From positions 44,227 through 108,226 of the forward strand of contig CALAJK010000026.1 of NCBI GenBank assembly GCA_937922795.1: a stretch of DNA of 64,000 nt, written 5' to 3'. Shown here piece by piece: positions 41,059 through 50,818 of the stretch; the first letter of the stretch is position 1; every line of letters starts with the position of its first letter. The notes beneath the pieces are model-generated. The model saw only the letters and a program-made list of their open reading frames with translations. It made no database searches and was not told the origin of the DNA. The stretch is from an uncultured Anaerolineae bacterium. Its GTDB lineage: Bacteria; Chloroflexota; Anaerolineae; Aggregatilineales; Phototrophicaceae. The position numbers were made by a program, and so were the translations under genes.

Positions 41059-43734
41059 GTGCGTATCGGTTTCTATCTGCTGTATGCGGCGCGCACGCTG
41101 CGGCGCAGCGGCCACTGGACGACGTTCGCCGTCTTCTGCGTGGCGACCGGCGTGGCCACCGTGGTCGCGCTGCGCAGCTTGGGGCTGGCAATCAGCGACT
41201 CGCTGCTGACCAACGTGCGCCAGTTCAACCACGGCGACATCAACATCAGCCAGATCTACAACTTCGGCCCGTTCGCTTTCACCATCCACCGCGGAGGCGA
41301 CGAACGGTCAGTCTACACGCCCGGCCAGGTGGAGCGGGTGCGCCAGTGGATCACGGCGCGCGGCGGCCGCATGACCGCCTATACCGCCCTCAACAACATC
41401 CAGATCATCCCGGCCGGGCAGGAGTTCACGCCGCGCCCGCAGTTCGCCACTTCGTTCCTGATCGACCCGCAGACGTTCGCCATCGCCGCCGACATCCGGG
41501 CGATCGACCCGCCGGGCGCGCCGCTGGCTGATCTGTTCCACGGCGGGCGCGAGGTGGTCATCAGCTGGAACCTGGCCGAGGCCAACGGGCTGAAAGTGGG
41601 CGATCAGGTGCTGGCCAGCGGCGCGGCCGAGCCGTTCACCGTGACCGGCATCGTGCCCACCGAAGCTGAGGCCAGCATCAACAACATCTTCGCCTCGTTC
41701 TTCGGCTTCGCCTATTTCGACGCGGCTCAAGCTGGGGCGCTGCAGCTCAGCCCGCTGCCGAACACCATCGGGATCGTGCTGCCCGACGGCGCTTCCGCCG
41801 AGGCGATCGAGGCCGCGGCGCAGGAGGTGAGCCGGCTCGTGCCCGTCCGCGAGCTGACCGCCACGCCGTCGCTCATCAACCGCAACCGCGAGCTGGCCGA
41901 CATGATCGGCCGCTTCATCGTCACGCTGGGGTTGGGCGCCATGCTGATCGGCGGCGTGGGCATCATGAATACCATGCTGGTGCTGGTGCGCCGGCGGACG
42001 GTCGAGATCGCCGCCCTCAAGACGTTCGGCCTCAAGGGCGGCCAGGTGGCGGCGCTGTTCGCCGCTGAGGCGCTGCTGCTGGCGCTGGCCGGCGCGGCGC
42101 TGGGCATCGCGGTGGGCGTGCTGCTCAGCCGGGCGGTGAACGCTTACGGCGAGGCGTTCTTGCAGCAGCGGCTGCCCTGGCGAGTGTACCCGGAGGCCAT
42201 CGTCTACGGGCTGGTGTTGGGGCTGGTGGTGACGCTGGTGTTCGGCGTGCTGCCGGCGCTGACGGCGGCGCGGGTGCGGCCGGGGATCATCCTGCGGCCG
42301 AACGAGGCGGCTGCCGCCCGCGCCGGTCTGCTGCCCGGCCTGCTGGCCATCGTCGTCGTAGTGCTGTCGCTGGGGGTCATCGCCGGCCAGATCCTGGGGC
42401 CGGTCGTGGTGCAGGCGCTGGACGAGCGCGCGCCCAACCCCCTGCTGCTGGGGATCGCCGGCGTGGCGGCGGCGCTGCTCATCCTGGCAGCGCTCAACGG
42501 CCTGCTGTGGCTGCTGGTGTGGGCCATCGGCAAGCTGCCGGCACTGGGCAGCGTGGATCTGCGGCTGGCGCTGGCCAACCTGACCACCCGACGGGCGCGC
42601 ACCGCCACCACCCTGCTGGCGCTGACGGCCGGCATGTTCGCGCTCAGCAGCATCACCTTCTTCGGGTTGGGCGCGCGGGAGATCGTGCGCTTCCAGTTCG
42701 CCGAGACGCTGGGCGGCAACATCGTCGCTGTGCCGCTGCTGCCGGAGGAGATCGGCAACCCACTGCTCGACTTGCAGCTCGATGGCCTGGAAGGCGTCGA
42801 ATCGCGCACGCGGCTGCGCTTCGTCACCGGCCGCCTGATGACCGTGGATGACCAGCCGGTCGAAATTGAAGATCGAGCGCCGGGCGTGCCGCTGATCATC
42901 CTGTCCCGCGACACAACCAACCCTGACCTGCGCAGCGGCCCGCTGCTGGCCGGGCGCGACCTGACGCCCGAAGACCGGGGGCGCAACGTGATCGTGCTGT
43001 CCGAACAGACGGCGCTGGAGAGCGCCATCGAGGGCTTCTCCAGCCTGGACGAGCTGGGGATCGGCGTCGGCTCGACGGTGGGCGTGCGGATCGCCGGCCG
43101 GGTGCTGCCGTTCGAGGTGGTGGGCATCGTCGGCAACGCCAACGGCTTCACGCCCAACCCGGCCAGCGCCTATCTGCCGCCCGACGTGCCCGGCGTGATG
43201 GCCACGCGCACCGTCACCGTGGCGCAGGTGCGATCCGACCAGGTGGACGACGTGCTGCGCTTCCTATCGCGCGTGCCGCTGGTGTTCGCCGTGGATGTGG
43301 CCTTCGCCGACGGCCTGATGGAGCGCCTGATCGCCCAGCTCAGCGCCATCCCGACGGTGGTCGGGCTGCTGTCGCTGCTGGCGGCGGCGGTCATCATGGC
43401 CAATTCGGTGGCGCTGGCCACCCTGGAACGCCGCCAGCAGATCGGCGTGCTGAAGGCGGTCGGTCTGAAGCGCCGGCGCGTGCTGGGCGTGATGCTGCTG
43501 GAGAACACGCTCATCGGCCTGCTCGGCTCGGCGCTGGGCATCGCCATCAGCGTGGCGGGCGTCTCGCTGATGACGACCATCGGCACCGGCATCACCATCC
43601 CCATCCCGTCGAACGCCGCCGGCATCGCCCTGCTGCTGGTGGCGGCGTCGGTGGTCATCGCCTGGGCGGCCACGTTCCTCAGCGCCCGGACGGCGATCAG
43701 CGAGCGCGTGGCCGCGGTGCTGCACTACGAATGA
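41059..43734 (+). CDS. FtsX/MacB-type ABC transporter permease
   Basis: About 892 aa. The chosen GTG at 41059 (RIGFYLLYAARTLRRSGHW) lies 8 nt after GAGG; the ORF-track start lies upstream of the predicted -10 element. An N-terminal membrane helix is followed by a large extracytoplasmic MacB_PCD domain (about 70-270), a first FtsX core (LGLGAMLIGGVGIMNTMLVLVRRRTVEIAALKTFG..., about 290-420), a middle membrane and linker part, a second extracytoplasmic domain, and a second FtsX core near the end (LLSLLAAAVIMANSVALATLERRQQIGVLKAVG...). Such proteins export lipoproteins, lipids or peptides, or respond to drugs, together with a LolD/MacB-like ATPase; none is encoded nearby. Confidence 0.88.
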   Translation: MRIGFYLLYAARTLRRSGHWTTFAVFCVATGVATVVALRSLGLAISDSLLTNVRQFNHGDINISQIYNFGPFAFTIHRGGDERSVYTPGQVERVRQWITARGGRMTAYTALNNIQIIPAGQEFTPRPQFATSFLIDPQTFAIAADIRAIDPPGAPLADLFHGGREVVISWNLAEANGLKVGDQVLASGAAEPFTVTGIVPTEAEASINNIFASFFGFAYFDAAQAGALQLSPLPNTIGIVLPDGASAEAIEAAAQEVSRLVPVRELTATPSLINRNRELADMIGRFIVTLGLGAMLIGGVGIMNTMLVLVRRRTVEIAALKTFGLKGGQVAALFAAEALLLALAGAALGIAVGVLLSRAVNAYGEAFLQQRLPWRVYPEAIVYGLVLGLVVTLVFGVLPALTAARVRPGIILRPNEAAAARAGLLPGLLAIVVVVLSLGVIAGQILGPVVVQALDERAPNPLLLGIAGVAAALLILAALNGLLWLLVWAIGKLPALGSVDLRLALANLTTRRARTATTLLALTAGMFALSSITFFGLGAREIVRFQFAETLGGNIVAVPLLPEEIGNPLLDLQLDGLEGVESRTRLRFVTGRLMTVDDQPVEIEDRAPGVPLIILSRDTTNPDLRSGPLLAGRDLTPEDRGRNVIVLSEQTALESAIEGFSSLDELGIGVGSTVGVRIAGRVLPFEVVGIVGNANGFTPNPASAYLPPDVPGVMATRTVTVAQVRSDQVDDVLRFLSRVPLVFAVDVAFADGLMERLIAQLSAIPTVVGLLSLLAAAVIMANSVALATLERRQQIGVLKAVGLKRRRVLGVMLLENTLIGLLGSALGIAISVAGVSLMTTIGTGITIPIPSNAAGIALLLVAASVVIAWAATFLSARTAISERVAAVLHYE

Positions 43735-43858
43735 CCGGCCAGCGCCGGCGCAACCTGCCCGCCCAGAACTGCGTACAGGGTACAATGAAGCAGGCTAGGC
43801 GGCATCATCGCGTCGGCTGATCATCGCGCATCTGTCTTGCAACTGGTAGGTTCTGAGC

Positions 43859-46612
43859 ATGAATCTGCTGTACTACTTACGCTACGCCGCCCGCAATCTG
43901 TGGCGCAGTCGGCGCTGGTCAACTTTCGCCATCTTCTCGGTGGCGGCGGGCGTGGCGACCGTGGTCGCGCTGCGCAGCCTGGGCTTGGCCATCGGCGACG
44001 CGCTCACCAGCAACGTGCGCGGCAGCAACCGCGGCGACATCACGCTGGTCTTGGAGAGCAATATCTTCTTCAGCTTCGGCGATCCCGACGCCCGCGCCGC
44101 CTTCACGCCGGCACAGATCGATCGCGTCCGCCGCTGGGCGCAGGAGCGCGGTGGACGGGCGACCGCTTACACCACCACCGGCAACATTCAGATCAGCTCG
44201 CAGGATTACGTGACCGCCGGCCGGCCGCAGTTCATCACCTCCATCTTCATCGACCCGCGTACCTTCCCACCGACGGATGACCTGTTCACGCTCGACCCGC
44301 CGGGCGCGCGCCTGGGCGATCTGTTCACCGGCGGCAACGAGGTGGTCATCAGCCAGAACCTGGCCGCCTCGCAGAACATCCGCGTGGGCGACCGGGTGCG
44401 GGTCAGCGGCACGACCGAGGAATTCACCGTCAAGGGCATCATCGCCACCGATGTGCAGGCCGGGCTGCGCGACATGATCGCCGCCTTCTTCGGCTTCGCC
44501 TTCTTCAGCCTGGACTCGGCGGCCGTCCTGCCCGCGCCGGAAAACCCGAACACCATCAGCCTGACGCTGGCCGACAACACGCCGCCGGAGACAGTCACCC
44601 AGCTCGCCAGACAGCTGAGCGCGCTGGTCGCCGACGCCGATGGGCCGGCGCCGCGCTTCGTGCGCACCGTGCCCGACCTGCTGCGTGAGAACCAGAACCT
44701 GACCGACGTGTTGGGCAGCTTCATCGTGGTGCTGGGGCTGGGCGCGCTGCTGCTTGGGGGCGTGGGCATCATCAATACCATGCTGGTAATGGTGGGCCGG
44801 CGCACCGAGGAGATCGCCGCGCTCAAGACCTTCGGCCTGAAAGCCCGCCAGATCGCGGCCATGTTCCTGGCGGAGGCCTTCTTGATGGGGCTGGCCGGCA
44901 GCCTGCTGGGCAGCGTCTTCGGCGTGCTGCTCAGCAGCCTAGCCAACGCCTACGGCCAGATGCTCATCCAGCAGCCGCTGGTCTGGCGCGTCTACCCGGA
45001 AGCCATCCTGTTCGGCCTGGCGCTGGGCATGGTGGTGACGCTGGTGTTCGGTGTGCTGCCGGTGCTGACGGCCGTGCGCGTGCGCCCCAACATCATCCTG
45101 CGCCCCAACGAAACCCACATCCCGCGCGCCGGCTGTTTGTCGTCGCTGTTCGCGCTGCTGTTCGTGGTGCTGGCGGTCGGGCTGATCGCCGGGCAGATGC
45201 TGGCGCCCGCCTTCCGGGTGGCGCGCGGGCAGCTCATCAACGCCTACATCACCGGCATCATCGGCGTGGCCGTCACCCTGCTCATCCTGGGGCTGCTGAT
45301 CGGGCTGCTGTGGGTGGTAGTGTGGCTGATCGGTAAGCTGCCCTCCTTCGGCAGCGTGGATCTGCGGCTGGCGCTGCGCAACCTGGCCACCCGCCGCACG
45401 CGCACCGCCACCACGCTGCTGGCGCTCAGCGCCGGCATGTTCGCGCTCAGCAGCATCTCGTTCTTCGGCGCTGGCATGCGCGAAATCGTCCAGTTCACGC
45501 TCAGCGAGGCCTTCGGCGGCAACGTGCTGATCTTCCCGGTGCTGCCGCCCATCCTGGCCAACCCGCTGATCGACAGCAAGCTGAATAGCCTCGAAGGAGT
45601 GGAGTACCGCACGCGCTTCATGCAGTTCCAGGGGGAGATCAAATGGGTGGACGGCGTCTCGCTGGCCGACCGCGGCGCGCTCAGTCAAGCCGAGGTCGAA
45701 CGCCAGATCCGCGAGGCCGGCCGCCAGCGCGACTTCGAGCGCGTGCAGCGGTTGGCCGCCGAGTTCGACCTGCGGCCGTATGTGCAGGTGGTCATCCGCG
45801 ATACCAACAATCCCAATCTGACCAGCGGCGAGCTGACCGCCGGGCGCGACATCACCCCGGCCGACCGCGGCCAGCGGGTGGCGGTGGTCAAGCTCAAACC
45901 GGCGGTTCAGCGGCTGAACCTCGCCGTCGGCTCGACCATCGGCGTCCAGATCAACGACCAGGTCTACGATTTTGAAGTGGTCGGGTTGATGCCCGATGTC
46001 GAGGACACCGGCAGCATCCAGTCGTCGATCGTGTTCGGCGATGTGATCATCCCGGCTGGCTCGCTGGAGCGCGTGACGCCCAACTTCCAGATCACGGTCG
46101 CCCAGATCCAGCCAGAGCACCTCAACCGCGGGTTGGTCGAACTGTCGGCGCTGCCGCTGGTCTTCTCGTTCGACATCAGCTTCATCGACGGGATGCTCAG
46201 CCGCTTCATCAGCCAGATGAGCGCCATCCCCATCCTGGTCGGGCTGCTGTCGCTGCTGGCGGCGGCGGTCATCATGACCAACACGGTCGCGCTGTCCATG
46301 CTGGAGCGGCGGCGGCAGATCGGCATCCTGAAGGCCGTCGGGCTGAAAGGGCGGCGCGTGCTGAGCGTGATGCTGCTGGAGAACACGCTCGTCAGCCTGC
46401 TGGGCGGGCTGCTGGGCATCGGCCTCAGTTCGCTGGGCGTGGCGTTGATGACCCGCTTCGGCCTGAATGTGACCATGCTCGTCCCGACCGACGCGCTGCC
46501 GATCGCCATCGCGCTGGTCATTGCGGCCATCGTCATCGCCTGGTTGGCCACGCTGCTCAGCGCCCGCGCCATCCTGGGCGAGCGCGTGACCAACGTGCTG
46601 CGCTACGAATGA
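43859..46612 (+). CDS. FtsX/MacB-type ABC transporter permease, paralogue
   Basis: 917 aa, same two-FtsX architecture as the preceding gene and clearly paralogous (RSLGLAI.D.LT.NVR, GGVGIINTMLVMVGRRTEEIAALKTFGLKARQ, ILKAVGLKGRRVLSVMLLENTLVSLLGG). A charged insertion near residues 598-645 (LADRGALSQAEVERQIREAGRQRDFERVQRLAAEFD) is absent from the first copy. A TACAAT (43781-43786) lies upstream, so it may have its own promoter. The two permeases may form a heterodimer, as LolC/LolE do. Confidence 0.88.
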   Translation: MNLLYYLRYAARNLWRSRRWSTFAIFSVAAGVATVVALRSLGLAIGDALTSNVRGSNRGDITLVLESNIFFSFGDPDARAAFTPAQIDRVRRWAQERGGRATAYTTTGNIQISSQDYVTAGRPQFITSIFIDPRTFPPTDDLFTLDPPGARLGDLFTGGNEVVISQNLAASQNIRVGDRVRVSGTTEEFTVKGIIATDVQAGLRDMIAAFFGFAFFSLDSAAVLPAPENPNTISLTLADNTPPETVTQLARQLSALVADADGPAPRFVRTVPDLLRENQNLTDVLGSFIVVLGLGALLLGGVGIINTMLVMVGRRTEEIAALKTFGLKARQIAAMFLAEAFLMGLAGSLLGSVFGVLLSSLANAYGQMLIQQPLVWRVYPEAILFGLALGMVVTLVFGVLPVLTAVRVRPNIILRPNETHIPRAGCLSSLFALLFVVLAVGLIAGQMLAPAFRVARGQLINAYITGIIGVAVTLLILGLLIGLLWVVVWLIGKLPSFGSVDLRLALRNLATRRTRTATTLLALSAGMFALSSISFFGAGMREIVQFTLSEAFGGNVLIFPVLPPILANPLIDSKLNSLEGVEYRTRFMQFQGEIKWVDGVSLADRGALSQAEVERQIREAGRQRDFERVQRLAAEFDLRPYVQVVIRDTNNPNLTSGELTAGRDITPADRGQRVAVVKLKPAVQRLNLAVGSTIGVQINDQVYDFEVVGLMPDVEDTGSIQSSIVFGDVIIPAGSLERVTPNFQITVAQIQPEHLNRGLVELSALPLVFSFDISFIDGMLSRFISQMSAIPILVGLLSLLAAAVIMTNTVALSMLERRRQIGILKAVGLKGRRVLSVMLLENTLVSLLGGLLGIGLSSLGVALMTRFGLNVTMLVPTDALPIAIALVIAAIVIAWLATLLSARAILGERVTNVLRYE

Positions 46613-46635
46613 CGCCGCGGCGTCCACCTCCATCC

Positions 46636-46664
46636 TTGAATCGGCCGGGCAGCCATGCTACAAT
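46636..46664 (+). promoter_or_regulatory. Promoter of rpsB-tsf
   Basis: TTGAAT (46636-46641), a 17-bp spacer and TACAAT (46659-46664): one of the best promoters in the window. The leader is about 120 nt long, G/C-rich, and could hold an S2 autoregulatory structure, but I cannot match a known leader motif. Confidence 0.7.
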
Positions 46665-46793
46665 GCCGCCCGGTCGTCCCCCTGGGAACGGCCACTTTCA
46701 CACGCCTGGACTCGGAGGTGTTGTCCCCGCCAGGGATTGCGTCTGGGGTTGAAGGGCGTGATCGCCTAAACACGTAACCTCAGGAGATCAGTT

Positions 46794-47654
46794 ATGTCCG
46801 CCTCTGTCTCGATAAAGGAGCTTCTCGAAACGGGCGTCCACTTTGGCCACCGTACGCCCAAGTGGAACCCGCGCATGGCCCCTTACATCTTCACCGAACG
46901 CAACGGCATTCACATCATTGATTTGCAGCAGACGCTGGCCAACCTGCGCACTTACTACGACATGGTGCGCGATCTGGTGGCGAAGGGCGGCACGGTGCTG
47001 TTCGTGGGCACGAAGCGCCAGGCGCAGGAAGCCATCGCCGCTGAGGCCACGCGCTGCGGCATGCCCTACGTCAATACGCGCTGGCTGGGCGGCACGCTCA
47101 CCAACTGGCGCACCATCCGCGAGCGCATCGAGACGCTCAAACGACTGGAAGCCGACCGCGACGCTGGTCGATTCGAGCTGCTGACCAAGAAAGAGCGCCT
47201 GATGCTGGAGCGCAAGATCGAGAAGCTCCAGCTTCGCCTAGGCGGCATCCGCAATCTGAAGCGCGTGCCCGATCTGCTGTTCGTAGTAGATACCATCCGC
47301 GAGGCCACCGCCGTCAAGGAGGCCAACACGCTGGGCATCCCGGTGCTGGCGCTGGCGGACACCAACAGCGACCCCGATCTGATCGATTACATCCTGCCCG
47401 CCAACGACGACGCCGTGCGCGCCATCAAGCTGCTGGTCAAGACGATCGCCGACGCCGTCATCGAAGGGGTGAACATGCGCAAGGGCGATCTGGAAGAAAT
47501 TGAGGCGGTCGAAGAACCGGCGTATGCGGAATACGACGACGATGAGGAGGAGGCCGGCAACGAGGCTTACCTGGGCGCGTCCACCATCGCTCGCCTGCGC
47601 GACGCCTCGCTGTTCGATGATGAACTCGAAGATCTGGATGATGAAGGGCGTTGA
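46794..47654 (+). CDS. rpsB: 30S ribosomal protein S2
   Basis: 286 aa. S2 signatures are plain: [39 protein letters not shown] near the start, [20 protein letters not shown], and [49 protein letters not shown]. It has an acidic C-terminal extension of about 55 residues ([24 protein letters not shown]...[12 protein letters not shown]) beyond the usual end. S2 binds the platform of the 30S subunit and recruits S1. AGGAGA precedes the ATG. Tsf follows, as in most bacteria. Confidence 0.97.
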   Translation: MSASVSIKELLETGVHFGHRTPKWNPRMAPYIFTERNGIHIIDLQQTLANLRTYYDMVRDLVAKGGTVLFVGTKRQAQEAIAAEATRCGMPYVNTRWLGGTLTNWRTIRERIETLKRLEADRDAGRFELLTKKERLMLERKIEKLQLRLGGIRNLKRVPDLLFVVDTIREATAVKEANTLGIPVLALADTNSDPDLIDYILPANDDAVRAIKLLVKTIADAVIEGVNMRKGDLEEIEAVEEPAYAEYDDDEEEAGNEAYLGASTIARLRDASLFDDELEDLDDEGR

Positions 47655-47742
47655 GCGCGGCGTGATCGCCGGCCGGATCGCGCGGCTCAACCTGCGCCAG
47701 TGCGCTGACAATCTGCAAACCGTAGCCTAGGACAGGAGACCG

Positions 47743-48369
47743 ATGGAAATCACAGCCAAGATGGTGAAAGACCTGCGTGAGGCCACTGGCGCCGGCCCGC
47801 TGGATTGCAAGAAGGCGCTCGAAACCACCGGCGGCGACGTGCAGAAGGCGATCGAGTTCCTGCGCGAGAAGGGGCTGGCGCGCGCCGCCAAGAAGCTGAG
47901 CGCTGGCCGCGCAATGAACGAGGGGCTGATCGTCACCTACTCCCACCACAACAAACGGTTGGGGGTGATGGTCGAAGTCAACTGCGAGACCGACTTCGTC
48001 GCCAAGACGGAGCGCTTCCAGCAGTTTGCGCACGACATCGCGCTGCACATCGCCAACCTAGCACCTGAATACGTGCGCCGCGAGGACGTGCCCGAAGCGG
48101 TGGTGCAGGCCGAGCGCGAGATCCAGCGGCGGCGCGTGCTGGACGAAGGCAAGCCGGAAGCGGTCGCCGACAAGATCGTGGACGGCCGCATGAACAAGTT
48201 CTTCGAGGAAATCGTGCTGATGGAGCAGACCTTCATCAAGGACGATGCGAAGACCATCAGCCAGCTCCTGGCCGAGGTCGTGGCCGAGGTCGGCGAGAGC
48301 ATTCAGGTGCGCCGCTTCGCCCGCTTTGCCCTGGGCGAAGGGGGCAGCGACCAGGAAGATGGTGCGTGA
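47743..48369 (+). CDS. tsf: Elongation factor Ts, short form
   Basis: 208 aa. It has the UBA-like N-terminal domain with the family signature (MVKDLREATGAGPLDCKKALETTGGDVQKAIEFLREKGLARAAKK), then the core nucleotide-exchange domain (EVNCETDFVAKTERFQQFAHDIALHIA). The C-terminal half is much shorter than the E. coli protein (283 aa), as in Thermus and related lineages that have the compact form. It recycles EF-Tu-GDP. AGGAGA upstream. A strong terminator lies between it and pyrH. Confidence 0.96.
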   Translation: MEITAKMVKDLREATGAGPLDCKKALETTGGDVQKAIEFLREKGLARAAKKLSAGRAMNEGLIVTYSHHNKRLGVMVEVNCETDFVAKTERFQQFAHDIALHIANLAPEYVRREDVPEAVVQAEREIQRRRVLDEGKPEAVADKIVDGRMNKFFEEIVLMEQTFIKDDAKTISQLLAEVVAEVGESIQVRRFARFALGEGGSDQEDGA

Positions 48370-48419
48370 GCTTCCGATCTGCCGCTCAACCAGGCAGTTG
48401 GGACGTAGTCTATGGTTTT

Positions 48420-48450
48420 AGGGGATTAGCCGCTGCTAGTCCCCTTTTTT
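48420..48450 (+). terminator. Terminator between tsf and pyrH
   Basis: AGGGGATTAGC (48420-48430) pairs with GCTAGTCCCCT (48435-48445), loop CGCT, and TTTTTT follows. One G-T wobble; otherwise perfect. Confidence 0.9.
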
Positions 48451-48495
48451 GTCGCCCGGCGCGGCGCGGGCTGCCAACCACTGAGGAGATGACCT

Positions 48496-49227
48496 ATGAT
48501 TTCGACCGATCAGACGCCGGTTTACAAACGCATTGTCCTCAAGCTCAGCGGCGAGGCGCTGGCCGGGCCGCAGGGCTACGGCATTGACCCCGCCAGCGCG
48601 GAGGTGATCGCCCGGCGCATCCGGGCGCTGCACGAGCGAGGGGTGCAGGTCGCCGTGGTCATCGGCGCGGGCAACCTGTGGCGCGGCAGCCTGGGCGTCA
48701 GCCGCGGCATGGAACAGAGCACGGCCGATCACATGGGCATGATCGGCACCGTCATGAACGGCCTGGCGCTGCAAGATGCGCTCCAGCGCGAGGGCGTCAC
48801 CACCCGTGTGCAGACGGCCATCCAGATGAACGCGGTCGCCGAGCCTTACATCCGGCTGCGCGCCATCCGGCATCTGGAGAAGGGGCGGGTGGTCATCATC
48901 GCCGGCGGCACCGGCAACCCGTACTTCACCACCGATACGGCGGCAGCGCTGCGCGCGATGGAGATCAACGCCGACATCGTCATCAAGGCCACCAAAGTCA
49001 ACGGCGTCTACTCCGCCGACCCGAACAAAGACCCCAGCGCCGTCCGCTTCGACCGGCTGACTTACGAGCAGGTGCTGGCGAATAAGTATGAAGTGATGGA
49101 CATGACGGCCTTCACGCTGTGCCGTGAACACAAAATGCCGATCCTGGTGCTGGACTTCTGGGCGGAAGACGATCTGATGCTGGCCGTGCTGGGGCATCAT
49201 CACGTCGGCACGCTCATCACCGAGTGA
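48496..49227 (+). CDS. pyrH: Uridylate kinase
   Basis: 243 aa UMP kinase of the amino-acid kinase fold, converting UMP to UDP. Signatures: [14 protein letters not shown] at the N-terminus, [13 protein letters not shown] for phosphate binding, [44 protein letters not shown] and [24 protein letters not shown]. It is regulated by GTP and UTP in related bacteria. GAGGAGATGACCT precedes the ATG. It follows tsf, but across a terminator, and the usual partner frr is not next to it. Confidence 0.97.
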   Translation: MISTDQTPVYKRIVLKLSGEALAGPQGYGIDPASAEVIARRIRALHERGVQVAVVIGAGNLWRGSLGVSRGMEQSTADHMGMIGTVMNGLALQDALQREGVTTRVQTAIQMNAVAEPYIRLRAIRHLEKGRVVIIAGGTGNPYFTTDTAAALRAMEINADIVIKATKVNGVYSADPNKDPSAVRFDRLTYEQVLANKYEVMDMTAFTLCREHKMPILVLDFWAEDDLMLAVLGHHHVGTLITE

Positions 49228-49234
49228 GCGCGCT

Positions 49235-50200
49235 TCAAGCCCCGGCCTGCGCCTCGACGTACAGCCGGTAGCGCGCTACCTGCGCCGGCAGCGGCGGCCG
49301 GATGATCACCTCTAGCGGGAGTCGCTCGCCGGCAGCCAGGTGGGCATCCGCCTCGACGACCCGGTAGCCGGTCAGCCGGTCGGTGGCGTCCCACAAGGTG
49401 ACGACCGCCCGCCGCACCCGCACCGGCTGCTGGCCGGCGTTGTGGAGCTGCGCCGTCACCACGAAATCTTCCGCTTCCCAGCGCCCCTGGTCCTGCTCGA
49501 ACGTGATCGGGATGAACGGGCTGGCAGCTCGCTCCGCGCTGCGCAGGTCGGCGACCGCGCCGGCGACGGCGCGCCAGTCCGCCCGGAGCAGCACACGGTA
49601 GGGCGCGACCTGGCCGGGCGGGATGACCCCCTGCTCTACGCTGGTTTCGCCCTGCGCCAGCACCTGGCCGTCGGCGCTCACCAGCCGCACGCGCACCCCC
49701 ACCCGTTCGACCGCGTAGTCCAGTTCATTGGCGACGAAGCCGATGCACATCACCTGGTCAGTCGGCAAATCGCGGCACGCGGGCGACGCCAGCGCCAGCG
49801 CCAGCGGCGTGGCGGTGGGCAGCGCCGGCTGGCCGGCGGCGTCGAACAGAGGGTTAGGGATGGCTAGTATCTGGCCGATGGGCAGCCGCAGCGGGTCCAG
49901 GCCAGGGTTGGCCGATTCGAGGGCGGCCAGCGGCACGCCGAACTGCAGGGCGATGCCGGACAGCGTGTCGCCCGACTGAACCGCATAGGTGACGGGCGTC
50001 GGCGACGGCCGGCGCTCAGCGGCACGAACCGCCGGCGCGGCGGGCGGCGGCGTCGCCAGTTGGGGGGAACGCACCGTCAGGGTGATGTACGGCCGCGGCG
50101 TCGGCGAGATGACCGGCGCGGTGTAGGATGTCGCGCTGCACCCAGCCACCCAGACGCTGACAAATGCCGTCAGCAGCCGCCGCCAACCCCAGTAGCCCAT
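49235..50200 (-). CDS. LysM-domain lipoprotein
   Basis: 321 aa. A lipoprotein signal peptide ends with the lipobox VAGC (Cys21). A Pro/Thr-rich linker leads to one LysM domain (YAVQSGDTLSGIALQFGVPLAALESANPGLDPLRLPIGQILAIP, about 72-115), which binds glycan chains of peptidoglycan. The remaining 200 residues look like one or two immunoglobulin-like beta domains (EDFVVTAQLHNAGQQPVRVRRAVVTLWDATDRLTGYRVVE...). It converges with pyrH, only 7 nt between stop codons. Envelope-anchored; ligand of the C-terminal domains unknown. Confidence 0.82.
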   Translation of the reverse strand: MGYWGWRRLLTAFVSVWVAGCSATSYTAPVISPTPRPYITLTVRSPQLATPPPAAPAVRAAERRPSPTPVTYAVQSGDTLSGIALQFGVPLAALESANPGLDPLRLPIGQILAIPNPLFDAAGQPALPTATPLALALASPACRDLPTDQVMCIGFVANELDYAVERVGVRVRLVSADGQVLAQGETSVEQGVIPPGQVAPYRVLLRADWRAVAGAVADLRSAERAASPFIPITFEQDQGRWEAEDFVVTAQLHNAGQQPVRVRRAVVTLWDATDRLTGYRVVEADAHLAAGERLPLEVIIRPPLPAQVARYRLYVEAQAGA

Positions 50201-50247
50201 CCCCCAGAATATCCCTCATTATCCAGCGCACCGGCGTGTTATCCCAC

Positions 50248-50253
50248 ATTATA
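50248..50253 (-). promoter_or_regulatory. -10 element for the LysM lipoprotein gene
   Basis: A perfect TATAAT on the minus strand, 48 nt before the start codon. The -35 is weak. Confidence 0.35.
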
Positions 50254-50311
50254 CTCATATCCTGGGCGGATGGGCACTAGGAAATCAGCCCAACTTGGGT
50301 TGTACAAGTCG

Positions 50312-50716
50312 CTAGGACTGGGATGGCTGCTTCGCCTCCAGCCGCGCCAGAAAACGCGCCGCCTCCACCACGACGCGGGTGTGCATCGCCTCGCCGATCA
50401 ATTCGTGTTCATCCCACGCCTGGATGCGAAAAGTGACGCGCCGCTCGTCTACGCTGGTCACCTCGGCGCGGGCGCGCACGACCATGCCGGTCGGCGTGGC
50501 GGCCACGTGGCGCAGCTCCAGCGCCGTGCCGACGCTGGTCTGGCCGGCCGGCAGCAGCGGATCGAGTGCGGCCACCGCCGCCGCTTCCATCAGCGCCGCC
50601 AGCGCCGGCGTGGCGTAGACGTCCAGGCTGCCGCTGCCTAGGCTGCGCGCCGTCAGCGCCGGCGTCACCTGAACCTGCCGTTCACCGATCAAACCGGGTT
50701 GGATCGTTTCCAGCAT
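50312..50716 (-). CDS. FlK-like hotdog thioesterase
   Basis: 134 aa hotdog-fold thioesterase. The central motif GQTSVGTALELRHVAATPTGMVVRARAEV matches the fluoroacetyl-CoA thioesterase (FlK)-like family, in which Thr, Glu and His form the catalytic triad; all three are present in that stretch or just before it (LMEAAAV). It hydrolyses an acyl-CoA, with the acyl group undefined. Fluoroacetate resistance is only one specialised member, so a housekeeping role is more likely. The start codon faces that of pncC across 100 bp. Confidence 0.85.
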   Translation of the reverse strand: MLETIQPGLIGERQVQVTPALTARSLGSGSLDVYATPALAALMEAAAVAALDPLLPAGQTSVGTALELRHVAATPTGMVVRARAEVTSVDERRVTFRIQAWDEHELIGEAMHTRVVVEAARFLARLEAKQPSQS

Positions 50717-50818
50717 TGCCCCTCCTCGCTGCGCTGGGCCAGTAGCCTTGAATCGGATGCAGTGTTATAACCTGTCTCGCCAGACTGCGCGAACATCAAC
50801 GGTAGGCGAGGAGCACTC

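Noticed and set aside
44939-46633. 564-aa minus-strand ORF, His/Gln/Asp-rich
   Set aside because: Antisense shadow of the second permease.
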